DNA of 64,000 bases from Streptomyces aurantiacus (GCF_027107535.1 NZ_CP114283.1:8928001-8992000); one strand, 5' to 3'. Positions 45,985 through 54,989 are shown, counted from the first letter of the stretch. Numbers and translations: made by a program. Notes: generated by a model not told the origin, from the letters alone.

Positions 45985-47213
45985 CGGGCACCGCCCGGTC
46001 CGGCCCACAGCCCGTCCCGCGTCAGCCCCAGCAGCTCGATCGCGTTGCGGCGGACGATCCGGTCGACGACGTCCGCGTCCAGGTGGCCCATCTGGGCCTC
46101 GCCGACCTCACGCGACTTGGGCCAGGTGGAGTCGGAGTGGGGGTAGTCGGTCTCGTACAGGACGTTCCCTACGCCGATGGCGTCCAGGTTCTTCAGGCCG
46201 AAGGCGTCGTCGAAGAAGCAGCCGTAGACGTGCTCGGTGAACAGTTCGGACGGCGGGCGGTGGACCTTGTCGGCGACGCCGCCCCAGCCGCGGTTCTCCT
46301 CCCAGACCACGTCGGCGCGCTCCAGGATGTAGGGGATCCAGCCGATCTGGCCCTCCGCGTACATGACCTTGAGGTTCGGGAAGCGTTCGAACTTGCCGCT
46401 CATCAGCCAGTCGACCATCGAGAAGCAGCAGTTGGCGAAGGTGATGGTGGAGCCGACGGCGGGCGGGGCGTCGGCGGATGTGGAGGGCATCCGGCTGCTC
46501 GACCCGATGTGCATGGCGATGACGGTGCCCGTCTCGTCGCAGGCCGCGAAGAACGGATCCCAGTCGTCCGTGTGAACGGACGGCAGTCCGAGGTGCGGAG
46601 GTATCTCGGAGAAGGCGACGGCCCGCACCCCGCGGGCGGCGTTGCGCCGGACCTCCCGCGCGGCGAGTTCCGCGTCCCACAGCGGTATGAGGGTGAGCGG
46701 TATCAGCCGGCCCCGGGCGTCGGGCCCGCACCACTCGTCGACCATCCAGTCGTTGTAGGCGCGCACCGAGAGGAGCCCCAGCTCGCGGTCCTTGGCCTCG
46801 GTGAAGGTCTGGCCGCAGAAGCGCGGGAACGTGGGGAAGCAGAGGGCGGACTGGACGTGGTTGACGTCCATGTCGGCGAGGCGCTGCGGGACGTCGTACG
46901 AGCCCGGGCGCATCTGCTCGTACGTGATCACTTCGAGTTTGATCTCGTCCCGGTCGTATCCGACGGCGGTGTCGAGACGGGTGAGGGGGCGGTGCAGGTC
47001 CTCGTACACCCACCAGTCGCCGATCGGGCCGTCGTCGCCGGGGCTGCCCATGACGGGGGCGAACTTGCCGCCCAGGAAGGTCATTTCCTTCAGGGGGGCG
47101 CGCACGACGCGGGGTCCCTGGTCCTGGTACTTCGACGGGAGCCGGTCCCGCCAGACGTCGGGAGGTTCCACCGTGTGGTCGTCCACCGAGATGATCTTCG
47201 GGAAGGTCTCCAT
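45981..47213 (-). CDS. Amidohydrolase family 2 (TIM-barrel) protein
   Basis: A 410-residue hydrolase/decarboxylase of the amidohydrolase-2 group: VDDHTVEPPDVWRDRLP at the N-terminus, AMHIGSSSRMPSTS in the middle, and the metal-region ETDYPHSDSTWPKS near the C-terminus. Such proteins act on ring-cleavage or carboxylated intermediates. The ATG at 47213 has no ribosome site. TACCGT ends 7 bp before it and the operator lies 22 bp before it, so a leaderless mRNA is likely. Coupled to the LLM gene. Confidence 0.9.
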   Translation of the reverse strand: METFPKIISVDDHTVEPPDVWRDRLPSKYQDQGPRVVRAPLKEMTFLGGKFAPVMGSPGDDGPIGDWWVYEDLHRPLTRLDTAVGYDRDEIKLEVITYEQMRPGSYDVPQRLADMDVNHVQSALCFPTFPRFCGQTFTEAKDRELGLLSVRAYNDWMVDEWCGPDARGRLIPLTLIPLWDAELAAREVRRNAARGVRAVAFSEIPPHLGLPSVHTDDWDPFFAACDETGTVIAMHIGSSSRMPSTSADAPPAVGSTITFANCCFSMVDWLMSGKFERFPNLKVMYAEGQIGWIPYILERADVVWEENRGWGGVADKVHRPPSELFTEHVYGCFFDDAFGLKNLDAIGVGNVLYETDYPHSDSTWPKSREVGEAQMGHLDADVVDRIVRRNAIELLGLTRDGLWAGPGGAR

Positions 47214-47234
47214 ACGTTGTACGGTAGCGCCGAT

Positions 47235-47249
47235 CTGACGGGGCGTCAG
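47235..47249. promoter_or_regulatory. TetR-like operator, site D
   Basis: CTGACGGGGCGTCAG lies 22 bp before the amidohydrolase start, where it would overlap the -35 region of that promoter. Confidence 0.7.
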
Positions 47250-47437
47250 CTCTCTGGAGGGCGGTCTCTGGAATGCGGAAGTCGCATCGTGAGGTTGCGA
47301 GGACGGGGTGTGGGCCCTGTGAGAGGTTGCGCGAGTTGGCACGGCGTCCTGTGATCGGCACCTCCCACGGCTGACGCATCCGCCATGGACAAGGCAAACT
47401 GGCGTGGTTGTCATGACGGTTCGGCAGGGGGACAGCG

Positions 47438-50392
47438 ATGGACGGTGTACCGCGAGTACCGGAGCAGCGGCGTCCCGAGGAATCGGCGAGCCTCCGCTTC
47501 AGCGTGCTCGGCCCGGTGCGCGCCTGGCGTGGGGCGGATTCCTTGCCCACGGGATCCCCCCAGCAACGCGCGCTGCTGGCGGCCCTGCTGCTCCGCGAGG
47601 GCCGCACGGCCACGGCGGGCGAGCTGATCGACGCCCTGTGGGGCGAGGAGCCGCCCTCCCAGGCGCTGGCGGCACTGCGCACGTACGCGTCCCGGCTCCG
47701 GAAGGTGCTGGACCCCGACGTCCTGGTCAGCGATGCGGGCGGGTACGCGATCCGCTCCCTCCACGACGGGGCGCTGGACCTGGCCGTCGCCCAGGAGCTG
47801 GCCACCGACGCCGAGAAGGCGAGGAACTCGTGTGACCTGTGTCACGCCCGTGCTCTCCTCAACAAGGCACTGAACCTGTGGGACGGGGAGGCGCTGGCGA
47901 GCGTCCCCGGCCCGTACGCGGAGACACAGCGCACGCGCCTCGAGGAATGGCGGCTCCAACTGCTGGAGTCACGCCTGGACATGGACCTCGAACAGGGCTG
48001 CCACGCGGAGGCCGTCTCCGAGCTGACGGCCCTGACCGCCACCCACCCCCTGAGGGAGCGGCTGCGTGAGCTGCTGATGCTCGCGCTGTACCGCTCGGGC
48101 CGGCAGGCGGAGGCCCTCGCGGCGTACGCGGACACCCGGCGGCTGCTGGCGGACGAGCTGGGCGTGGACCCGCGCCCCGGCCTCCAGGAACTCCAGCAGC
48201 GCATCCTTCAGGCGGACCCGGGGCTGGCGGAACCCTCGGCCCCACTGGTCCCGGAGACCGCGGCCACCCCGGTGCGTCCGGCCCAACTGCCCGCGACGGT
48301 CCCGGACTTCACCGGCCGGGCGTCCTTCGTGTCCGAGCTGAGCGAGGTGCTCTCGGCGGCGTCGGCGGCCGAGGGCCGGGTGATGGCGGTGTCGGCGCTG
48401 GCGGGCATCGGCGGCGTGGGCAAGACGACGCTGGCCGTGCATGTCGCGCACCGGGCGCGGGCCGCCTTCCCTGACGGGCAGCTGTACGTGGATCTGCAGG
48501 GAGCCGGCGGGCGGGCGGCCGAACCGGAGACGGTACTGGGCGCCTTCCTGCGCGCCCTGGGCACCGCGGACTCGGCCATCCCGGACTCCCTGGAGGAGCG
48601 GGCGGCCCTGTACCGCTCGACCCTGGACGGCCTGCGGGTCCTGGTGCTGCTGGACAACGCCCGGGACGCCGCCCAGGTCCGCCCGCTGCTGCCCGGGACG
48701 GAGGGGTGCGCGGCGCTCGTGACGTCGCGGGTGCGGATGGTCGACCTGGCCGGCGCGCACCTGGTCGACCTGGACGTGATGTCACCGGAGGAGGCACTCC
48801 AGCTCTTCACGAAGATCGTGGGCGCGGAGCGCGTGGCATCGGAACGCCAGTCGGCGCTGGACGTGGTGGCGGCCTGCGGTTTCCTGCCACTGGCGATCAG
48901 GATCGCCGCCTCCCGGCTGGCGGCCCGGCGCACCTGGACGGTCTCGGTACTGGCGGCGAAGCTCGCGGACGAGCGGCGGCGCCTGGACGAGCTGCAGGCC
49001 GGCGACCTGGCTGTGAAGGCCACCTTCGAGCTGGGCTACGGGCAGTTGGAGCCCGCCCAGGCACGGGCCTTCCGGCTGCTGGGGCTCGCGGACGGTCCGG
49101 ACATCTCCCTCGCGGCGGCCGCCGCCGTCCTCGACCTCTCGACGGAGGACACCGAGGACGTACTGGAGTCGCTCGTCGACACCTCGCTGCTGGAGTCGGC
49201 GGCGCCCGGCCGCTACCGGTACCACGATCTGGTCCGGCTCTACGCGCGTGCGTGCGCCGAGCGGGACGAACAGCCGCCCGGGGAGCGGGCCGCCGCGATG
49301 TCCCGGCTGCTCGACTTCTACCTGGCCACGGCCTCGGGGGTCTACGCCATCGAGCGGCCGGGCGACCTGCTGGTGGACCACCTGGAGACGACGGAGTACC
49401 CGGGGCTGCGGTTCACCGAGGGCGGCGCCGCCCTCGACTGGCTCTACACGGAGGCTTCGCCGCTGCTGGCGTGCGTACGGCAGTCGGCGGGTACGGAGTT
49501 GCTGCCGCGGGCGGTGGACCTGCTGTGGGCCGCCAAGGACCTCACCGAGTCGGGGGCCAACTCCCACCAGTACGAGACGACGGCCAGGGCGATGTGCGAC
49601 GCCACCCGGGCCGCCGGGGACGCCCGCGCGGAGGGCAGGGCGCGCACCACGCTCACCAACGTCCTGCTGGTCTCCGGCCGCATCCAGCAGGCCGCCGAAC
49701 AGGCGCAGCTCGCCATGGACCTCGCCGCCACCGCCCGGGACGCCATGGCCATGAGCTGGGCGGCCAACGACCGGGGGCTCACCTTCCTCCACCAGGAACA
49801 GTTCGCGAGCGGCAAGCCGTACTTCGAGCGGTCCATCGAGGGGTACGGCGCGATCGGCAACCGTCCGCTCGAAGCGCTCAGCCTGTGCAACCTGTCCCGC
49901 GCCCACCTGGGCATGGGCAACATCACCATGGCGGTGGAGATCGCGCAGCGCGCCCTCGCGACGTACCTGGAGATCGGCCAGACCCTGCGCCTCGCCAACG
50001 GCCACTTCACGCTGGGCATCGCGCTGACGAGGGCCGGCCGGCATTCCGAGGCGCTCAGCCAGTTCTCCGACGCGCTGTCCGTGTTCGGCAGCCACCGGCA
50101 GCGGCTCTGGGAGGGGACCACCAACTTCCGGATGGCCGAGGCGCACCTGGCGGCCCGCCGGCCCGCGCAGGCGGCCCAGCACGCCGAGCAGGCCCTCGCG
50201 CTCGGCTGCATCGGCGGCGACCGGATGCAGGGCATCGTCCTGACACTCCTGGGCCGGGCGCTCACCATGCTGGGGCAGGTGGACCGGGCCAGGGCCTGCT
50301 GGCGCGAGGCGCTCAACCTGCTCGAACAGAACGGCGGCGCGGTGCAGGCCGAGGAGGTCAGGGCGTTGCTCACGCCCGCCAAGGCGGCGTGA
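47438..50392 (+). CDS. afsR: Global regulator AfsR (SARP-NB-ARC-TPR)
   Basis: A 984-residue transcription factor that activates afsS and secondary metabolism. About 18-110 are the OmpR-like winged helix (LRFSVLGPVRAWRG, then QQRALLAALLLREGRTATAGELIDALWG). About 115-260 are the BTAD helical domain. The NB-ARC ATPase has the P-loop GIGGVGKTT near 325-333 and LRVLVLLDNARDA. TPR-like repeats fill about 680-970. The opening MDGVPRVPEQRRP closely recalls S. coelicolor AfsR (from memory). Known AfsR is phosphorylated by AfsK, whose gene ends at 63329 here. The gene is followed by afsS, with an AfsR-type site between. Confidence 0.95.
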   Translation: MDGVPRVPEQRRPEESASLRFSVLGPVRAWRGADSLPTGSPQQRALLAALLLREGRTATAGELIDALWGEEPPSQALAALRTYASRLRKVLDPDVLVSDAGGYAIRSLHDGALDLAVAQELATDAEKARNSCDLCHARALLNKALNLWDGEALASVPGPYAETQRTRLEEWRLQLLESRLDMDLEQGCHAEAVSELTALTATHPLRERLRELLMLALYRSGRQAEALAAYADTRRLLADELGVDPRPGLQELQQRILQADPGLAEPSAPLVPETAATPVRPAQLPATVPDFTGRASFVSELSEVLSAASAAEGRVMAVSALAGIGGVGKTTLAVHVAHRARAAFPDGQLYVDLQGAGGRAAEPETVLGAFLRALGTADSAIPDSLEERAALYRSTLDGLRVLVLLDNARDAAQVRPLLPGTEGCAALVTSRVRMVDLAGAHLVDLDVMSPEEALQLFTKIVGAERVASERQSALDVVAACGFLPLAIRIAASRLAARRTWTVSVLAAKLADERRRLDELQAGDLAVKATFELGYGQLEPAQARAFRLLGLADGPDISLAAAAAVLDLSTEDTEDVLESLVDTSLLESAAPGRYRYHDLVRLYARACAERDEQPPGERAAAMSRLLDFYLATASGVYAIERPGDLLVDHLETTEYPGLRFTEGGAALDWLYTEASPLLACVRQSAGTELLPRAVDLLWAAKDLTESGANSHQYETTARAMCDATRAAGDARAEGRARTTLTNVLLVSGRIQQAAEQAQLAMDLAATARDAMAMSWAANDRGLTFLHQEQFASGKPYFERSIEGYGAIGNRPLEALSLCNLSRAHLGMGNITMAVEIAQRALATYLEIGQTLRLANGHFTLGIALTRAGRHSEALSQFSDALSVFGSHRQRLWEGTTNFRMAEAHLAARRPAQAAQHAEQALALGCIGGDRMQGIVLTLLGRALTMLGQVDRARACWREALNLLEQNGGAVQAEEVRALLTPAKAA

Positions 50393-50422
50393 GCGGCGGC
50401 CTTTCGACCGGGTTGACGCGGA

Positions 50423-50463
50423 CGTTCAGCATTCGTTTATCGCCGACCGGCACTCTCATACCT
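50423..50463 (+). promoter_or_regulatory. afsS promoter with AfsR-type direct repeats
   Basis: Two 11-nt direct repeats, CGTTCAGCATT and CGTTTATCGCC (50423-50444), are in the place where AfsR and PhoP bind the -35 region of afsS in S. coelicolor. A weak -10 (near 50457-50463) follows at about 17 bp. The transcript leader would run about 140 nt to the afsS ATG. Confidence 0.7.
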
Positions 50464-50608
50464 GTCACACCGTCGCGTCGGGGGGCAGACGGTCTGACCA
50501 GGAGCCCAACCGGTTAGTGTGCGGCTCCGAACGCCCGTCCAGCGGCCCTCGGGGGAGTTTCTGGGCGGGCGTTCCTCACTCGTCACCACAACGGAGGGAC
50601 CCGAGCCC

Positions 50609-50845
50609 ATGAGCGACCAGAAGAGGGACGCGGACTTCACCACGCAGGACAACGGGATGCCGACACCACCGGCCAAGGACCCCGTCGTCAAGCCGCTCGA
50701 CAACGGGATGCCGACTCCGCCGCAGGACCCGGAGGTCGCCCCGCTGGACAACGGCATGCCGAGCGAGCCCGCGAAGAACGAGCTGCGGACCATGGACAAC
50801 GGCATGCCCGCTCCGCCCGCCCTGGACCTCGACGGCGGCAAGTAG
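50609..50845 (+). CDS. afsS: AfsS, small activator of secondary metabolism
   Basis: A 78-residue acidic protein made largely of four repeats centred on DNGMP (residues 14-18, 31-35, 47-51, 63-67), each followed by a Pro-rich tail such as TPP or APP. This repeat is the hallmark of AfsS (sometimes annotated as sigma-like). It is known to raise antibiotic production downstream of AfsR by an unclear mechanism. The ATG at 50609 has GGAGGGA upstream. At four repeats it is slightly longer than the 63-residue S. coelicolor protein as I recall it. Confidence 0.92.
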   Translation: MSDQKRDADFTTQDNGMPTPPAKDPVVKPLDNGMPTPPQDPEVAPLDNGMPSEPAKNELRTMDNGMPAPPALDLDGGK

Positions 50846-50910
50846 AGACCTTTCTCCCGACGGGGATCGGCCGCGGTGGCCCGGAGGGGGAGCCACCGCG
50901 GCCGAGGTCT
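50846..50910 (+). terminator. afsS terminator
   Basis: A perfect 13-bp stem (arms 50868-50880 and 50892-50904), extended by an outer AGACCT/AGGTCT pair. It follows the afsS stop directly. Confidence 0.85.
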
Positions 50911-50973
50911 GTCCGGGGCACGGTTCGCTGGCGACACTTGTTGTCCGGAAGTCCCCTCCCCACCGGAGCCGAC

Positions 50974-51126
50974 ATGACCCGTACCAAGAAGATCCTCACC
51001 ACGATCACCCTGATAGTCGGCGTCACCGTCGCGGCCGCGAGCCCGGCACTCGCCGACAACTCGATGCCCGCGCCTCCGCCGGACAACTCGATGCCCGTGA
51101 CCGCGCCGGGCAACCCCACGCCGTAA
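50974..51126 (+). CDS. Small secreted peptide with AfsS-like DNSMP motifs
   Basis: A 50-residue precursor: a basic start (MTRTKK), a hydrophobic core and an ALA cleavage site at 25-27 give a mature peptide of 23 residues. That peptide contains DNSMP twice (28-32, 37-41), each followed by AP or VTAP, a clear echo of the DNGMP repeats of AfsS. The ATG at 50974 follows GGAG by 6 bp. It lies just after afsS behind that gene's terminator, and has its own strong terminator. Function unknown; it could be an exported signal or a duplicate of afsS fused to a signal peptide. Confidence 0.8.
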   Translation: MTRTKKILTTITLIVGVTVAAASPALADNSMPAPPPDNSMPVTAPGNPTP

Positions 51127-51135
51127 GGCAGCACC

Positions 51136-51173
51136 CCGATGGGGCCGAGCCTCACCAGGCTCGGCCCCATCGG
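51136..51173. terminator. Bidirectional terminator
   Basis: A perfect 17-bp stem (arms 51136-51152 and 51157-51173) with a CACC loop, between the peptide gene and the convergent serine hydrolase. Confidence 0.9.
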
Positions 51174-51201
51174 CATGCGCGGCCGCAGCCGGCCCGGCTT
51201 C

Positions 51202-52398
51202 TCAGGCGCAGAGTTCGCCGTCGATCAGGTCGCTCTGGGCCTGCTCGGTGGACAGGTCGGACGCGCCGTCGCCGGTCGCGTGCAGGACCACCACCCGGCG
51301 GCCGTCCGGGCTGATGCCGTTGCGGGTGGTGGAGCCGGGGAGGTCGCCCGCGTGGCTGTAGTAGGAGCCGCCGCAGGTCAGCGGGACCCGCATCAGGCCG
51401 AGGCCGTAACTCGCGCCGGGCCACACGACGTCCAGGTCCGGGGTCCGTACGGTCGTCTTCATCTCCTTCAGTTCCGCGGAGCGCAGCAACCTGCCGCCCA
51501 GGAGCGCCTGGTAGAAGCGGGTCAGGTCGGCCGTCGTACCGATCACGGCGCCGGCAGCACCCGCCGCGGAGGGGTTGAAGACGGTGGTGTCGATCGTCGG
51601 CCCGGTCTTCCCGAAGTCGGAGTAGCCGTGCAGGTGGCGGCCGGGTATCCGGGTGTCCGTGGTCGGCGCGGAGGTGTCGCGCAGGCCCAGCGGGCGGATG
51701 ATGCGCTTGGTGACCTGCTGCTCCCAGCTGTGCCCGGTGACCTTCTCGATGATCATCCCGGCGAGGATGTAGTTGGTGTTGGAGTACGACCACTTGTCGC
51801 CGGGCTCGAACTCCGGGGCGTGCCGCATCGCGATGCCGACCAACTGCTCCGGGGTCCAGGTGGTGTAGCGGCCCGCCTGGTAGGCGTCCACGCTGGTCAA
51901 CGGGGCGAAGTCCGCGGTGTAGTTGAACAGTCCGCTGGTGTGCTGGAGCAGCTGCCGCACGGTGATCCGGCTGCCGTCGTTGCCGTTGCCGGACACGACT
52001 CCCGGCAGCCAGTGCTCCACGGAGTCGTCCAGCGACAGGCGTCCCTCACCGACGAGTTGCAGCACCACCGTGGCGACGAACGTCTTGCTGGCGCTGGCCA
52101 TCCGGAACCGGTCGCCGGAGCGGGCGGCGGCGCCGGTGGCCTTGTCGGCCACCCCGGCGTTGGCGTACCGGGAGCCCCGCGGACCCGTCGACTGGGCCAC
52201 GACACCGACGGTCCCGGTCCTGAGGATCGCGTTCACGTCGGCCTGGAGCGCCTTGTCGTGCGTCTTGCCGTGCGTCTTGTTCAGCGTCGGCTTCGCCGCC
52301 TGCCCCGTCGCGCCCGCCGCGGGCAGGGTCAGTCCGATACCGGCCAGGGCGGTCACCAGCGTCGTGGCCACAATGCGGGAGGTGAGCTTCGTCTTCAT
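51202..52398 (-). CDS. Secreted serine hydrolase (class C beta-lactamase/D,D-peptidase fold)
   Basis: A 398-residue exported protein: Sec signal at 1-30, then a beta-lactamase-type domain with SASKT (nucleophile Ser and Lys), YSNTNY (Tyr-Ser-Asn) and HAGDLPG in place of the KTG box. This pattern is that of S12 D,D-carboxypeptidases and related esterases. It may trim peptidoglycan or hydrolyse a beta-lactam or ester. A near copy of the operator found in front of the ABC transporter lies 129 bp upstream, so it is probably controlled by the adjacent two-component system. Confidence 0.9.
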   Translation of the reverse strand: MKTKLTSRIVATTLVTALAGIGLTLPAAGATGQAAKPTLNKTHGKTHDKALQADVNAILRTGTVGVVAQSTGPRGSRYANAGVADKATGAAARSGDRFRMASASKTFVATVVLQLVGEGRLSLDDSVEHWLPGVVSGNGNDGSRITVRQLLQHTSGLFNYTADFAPLTSVDAYQAGRYTTWTPEQLVGIAMRHAPEFEPGDKWSYSNTNYILAGMIIEKVTGHSWEQQVTKRIIRPLGLRDTSAPTTDTRIPGRHLHGYSDFGKTGPTIDTTVFNPSAAGAAGAVIGTTADLTRFYQALLGGRLLRSAELKEMKTTVRTPDLDVVWPGASYGLGLMRVPLTCGGSYYSHAGDLPGSTTRNGISPDGRRVVVLHATGDGASDLSTEQAQSDLIDGELCA

Positions 52399-52526
52399 GC
52401 GGGCGGGCTCCTAGCGGGTCGGTCGTCGTACCGCCGTTGCGGTGTGATCACCAACTTAGGAATTCCGGCCGTACGTCACGATCCGGCAGCCTGGCCGTTC
52501 GGTACGGGTGCCCACTCCCCTGTGCC

Positions 52527-52544
52527 GGTAGCGCCTGCTGTACC
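52527..52544. promoter_or_regulatory. Response-regulator site upstream of the serine hydrolase
   Basis: GGTAGCGCCTGCTGTACC differs at two positions from the perfect dyad GGTACAGCCTGCTGTACC at 54613. It is in the gap between the response regulator stop and the serine hydrolase start. Confidence 0.6.
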
Positions 52545-52608
52545 TGACCGGCCCCGACCTCGGCCAACACCGCCGAAATCAGGGCCCGGTGACGGTACGT
52601 CGGATCGG

Positions 52609-53268
52609 TCAGGTGCGGCGTCGCGCGTCGTCGAGGTAGCGCAGGACCGCCGCGACCCGCCGGTCCACCTGGTCGGCGGGCGACAGGTCGAGCTTGGCGA
52701 AGATGCTGCGGATGTGCTTGTGGACGGCGCCGTCCGTGACGACGAGCCGTTCCGCTATGGCGCCGTTGCCCAGTCCCTCCGCCATCAGCCCGAGCACGTC
52801 GCGCTCGCGCGGGCTGAGCCGCTCCAGGCGGGTGTCCTGGCGGCTGCGGGTGAAGAGCTGCGCGACGACCTCCGGGTCGATGGCCGTGCCCCCGGCCGCC
52901 ACTCGGTTCAGCGCGTCCAGGAACTCCTCGACCCTCCCGACCCGTTCCTTCAGCATGTAGCCGAGTCCCGTGACCCCGCCGACGAGCAACTCCGTGGCGA
53001 AGGAGTGCTCGACGTACGCCGAAAGGACGAGCACCGCCAGATCGGGCCTGCGCCGCCGGGCCTCGACGGCCGCGACGATCCCCTCGTCGGTGTGCGTCGG
53101 CGGCATCCGTACGTCGAGGATGGCGACATCGGGCTTGTGGGTGTCGATGGCGTCGAGGATGCCGTCGGCGGTACCGGCGGTGGCCACCACGTCGAGGCCC
53201 TCGGCGCGCAGCAGCAGCGCGAGCCCCTCCCGCAGCAACGGGTCGTCCTCGGCGATCACAATCCGCAT
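52609..53268 (-). CDS. LuxR/NarL-type response regulator
   Basis: A 219-residue response regulator. The receiver has the acid pair EDD at 7-9 and the phosphoacceptor Asp52 (VAILDVRMP). The C-terminal helix-turn-helix is LSPRERDVLGLMAEGLGNGAIAERLVVTDGAVHKHIRSIFAKL. It overlaps the kinase gene by 13 bp and is made from the same mRNA. Its likely targets are the divergent ABC operon and the serine hydrolase, which share an 18-bp dyad. Confidence 0.94.
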   Translation of the reverse strand: MRIVIAEDDPLLREGLALLLRAEGLDVVATAGTADGILDAIDTHKPDVAILDVRMPPTHTDEGIVAAVEARRRRPDLAVLVLSAYVEHSFATELLVGGVTGLGYMLKERVGRVEEFLDALNRVAAGGTAIDPEVVAQLFTRSRQDTRLERLSPRERDVLGLMAEGLGNGAIAERLVVTDGAVHKHIRSIFAKLDLSPADQVDRRVAAVLRYLDDARRRT

Positions 53269-54542
53269 GGCATGTCCACCTTGAGAGTCGTCGGGCCGCC
53301 GGGCGGGCTGGCCAGGTCGAGGGTGCCGTCGTGGGCCGCGATCCGGCGGCGGATGCCGGTGAGCCCGGAGCCGCCGGCCTCGTCGGCTCCGCCACGGCCG
53401 TCGTCGGTGATGTCCAGTCGCAGTCGGCCGCCACGGCTGCGGACTGTGACGGTGGCGCTCGTCGCCCCGCTGTGCTTGGCGATGTTGGTCAGCGTCTCGG
53501 CGACCACGAAGTAGGCGCTGGCCTCCACGGACGCGGCGCACCGCTCGGGTGCCTCGACGTCGATCCGGCAGGGCACCGGGCAGCTCGCGGCGAGGCCGGT
53601 GAGCGCGCCTTCGAGGCCGCGGTCGGCCAGTACGGGCGGCAGGATGCCCCGGGCGACCGAGCGCAGTTCGGAGAGTGCCTGCTCGGCGGCGCTCTGGGCC
53701 CGTTCGAGGAGTTCGTCGGCGCCCGCCGGATCGCGGGCCACCATCCGGCGGGCCGCGCCGAGCAGCACGGTGACGGTGACGAGCCGGTTCTGGGTGCCGT
53801 CGTGCAACGAGCGCTCGATGCGCCGCAGTTCGGTGGCGTGCGCGTCCAGGGCGGCGGCCCGGGTGGCGGTGAGTTCCGCGACGCGCAGGGACAGGTCGGT
53901 GTCGGGACCGGCCGCGAGGAGAGCCCGTCCCGGCCGCGCCTGGAGCCGTGCCATGCCTGGGGTGAGGCCCACGATGATGGCGATCCAGCCGAGCCCCAGC
54001 AAAGTCACGGCCAGGGCGTCGGGCCAGCCCTGGGCATGGCCGAGGCCCACGGACGTGCTGGTCGCGTTCTCCGGCATGAAGCGCCAGTACAGCGGGAACA
54101 TCGCGTCGCGTACGGCCATCAGCGGCAGCAGCAGCGCGATCAGGCCGAGCAGCAGCCCGAGCGTGGCGTGCCGGGTCAGCCAGCGCAGCTCCGCCCGGGT
54201 GGTCGGGTCGACCAGGGCGAGCCGCAGCCGGGCCGGGGCCGGGTCGGGCCCGATGATCTCGGGACCCCACCGGGCGAGCCGGTGGCGTTCACGGTCGGCG
54301 AGGGAGTGCAGGGCGCGCAGCGCGGCGGGGGCCATGAGCAGTCCGACGCCCACGACGGACGTCACCGCGGCGACGGCCAGCCAGAACAGCACGGCCAGCG
54401 CCAGCATCGCGGTCCCCAGCCCGCCGATGAGCTGTCCGAGCGCGGCGCCCGCGGCCTCGGCGGTCCGGATCGCGCTCGCCATGATCCCGGGCTGTCCCGC
54501 GCCCGCGTCGACCGGCTCGTCGTGCCGGGTCGAGATCGACAT
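53256..54542 (-). CDS. Sensor histidine kinase (HisKA_3 type)
   Basis: A 428-residue membrane kinase. There are four membrane helices between about 40 and 215 (for example LALAVLFWLAVAAVTSVVGVG), and no large external domain, so it probably senses the membrane or a partner protein. The phosphorylated His is in IERSLHDGTQNRLV. The ATP domain has ETLTNIAKHSGA and DDGRGGADEAGGSGLTG. The ATG at 54542 follows GAGGAGGAG. Similar kinases without sensor domains often listen to an adjacent ABC transporter, and one lies divergent here. Confidence 0.93.
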   Translation of the reverse strand: MSISTRHDEPVDAGAGQPGIMASAIRTAEAAGAALGQLIGGLGTAMLALAVLFWLAVAAVTSVVGVGLLMAPAALRALHSLADRERHRLARWGPEIIGPDPAPARLRLALVDPTTRAELRWLTRHATLGLLLGLIALLLPLMAVRDAMFPLYWRFMPENATSTSVGLGHAQGWPDALAVTLLGLGWIAIIVGLTPGMARLQARPGRALLAAGPDTDLSLRVAELTATRAAALDAHATELRRIERSLHDGTQNRLVTVTVLLGAARRMVARDPAGADELLERAQSAAEQALSELRSVARGILPPVLADRGLEGALTGLAASCPVPCRIDVEAPERCAASVEASAYFVVAETLTNIAKHSGATSATVTVRSRGGRLRLDITDDGRGGADEAGGSGLTGIRRRIAAHDGTLDLASPPGGPTTLKVDMPCGL

Positions 54543-54612
54543 CTGCTCCTCCTCTCTGCCTCGCCAACAGCCCTGTGCGAGCGGCCGGTTCACTCTCGAT
54601 GAGGAGCGTAGA

Positions 54613-54630
54613 GGTACAGCCTGCTGTACC
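54613..54630. promoter_or_regulatory. Response-regulator operator in the kinase/ABC divergent promoter
   Basis: GGTACAGC-CT-GCTGTACC is a perfect 8-bp inverted repeat, 71 bp from the kinase start and 117 bp from the start of the small membrane protein. Confidence 0.7.
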
Positions 54631-54746
54631 CCGAGTCGGGCTGCTGGCGGGCTCGGCCGCACAGGGTGCTGATCCGTAACTTCGGTGATGTCAGCGGGAC
54701 CCGCCCCAGGGTCCGGAGAGTTCGAAGAATCCGAAGAGGGACAGCG

Positions 54747-54989
54747 ATGGCCACCATGGACCCCTACCGCCTCACCAGCGGCGTCGAGAGCACGGACCCG
54801 GCGAAGACCGACGTCACCCGCAACGACGTCGGGCGTACGGTGCTCTGGCTGGTGCTGGTCATCAGCACCGTCGGCAACATGGTGGCCTCCTACGGCGTCG
54901 CCTCCACCGAGATGCACCTGGCCTGCGGCGTCGTCACCGCGCTGTGCGTGACCGCGCTCGTCACCCGCCACCTGCGGGGCCGGCGATGA
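54747..54989 (+). CDS. Small membrane protein of the ABC operon
   Basis: An 80-residue protein with two membrane helices (about 30-50 and 55-72) and a basic end (RHLRGRR). No family recognised. The ATG at 54747 follows AGAGGGA. Its TGA overlaps the ATG of the ATPase gene (ATGA), so translation is coupled. It could be a transporter accessory subunit or a link between transporter and kinase. Confidence 0.8.
   Translation: MATMDPYRLTSGVESTDPAKTDVTRNDVGRTVLWLVLVISTVGNMVASYGVASTEMHLACGVVTALCVTALVTRHLRGRR

Noticed and set aside
47370..47385. GCTGACGCATCCGCC upstream of afsR as another CTGAC operator
   Set aside because: Only the left half-site is present, so it does not meet the palindrome.
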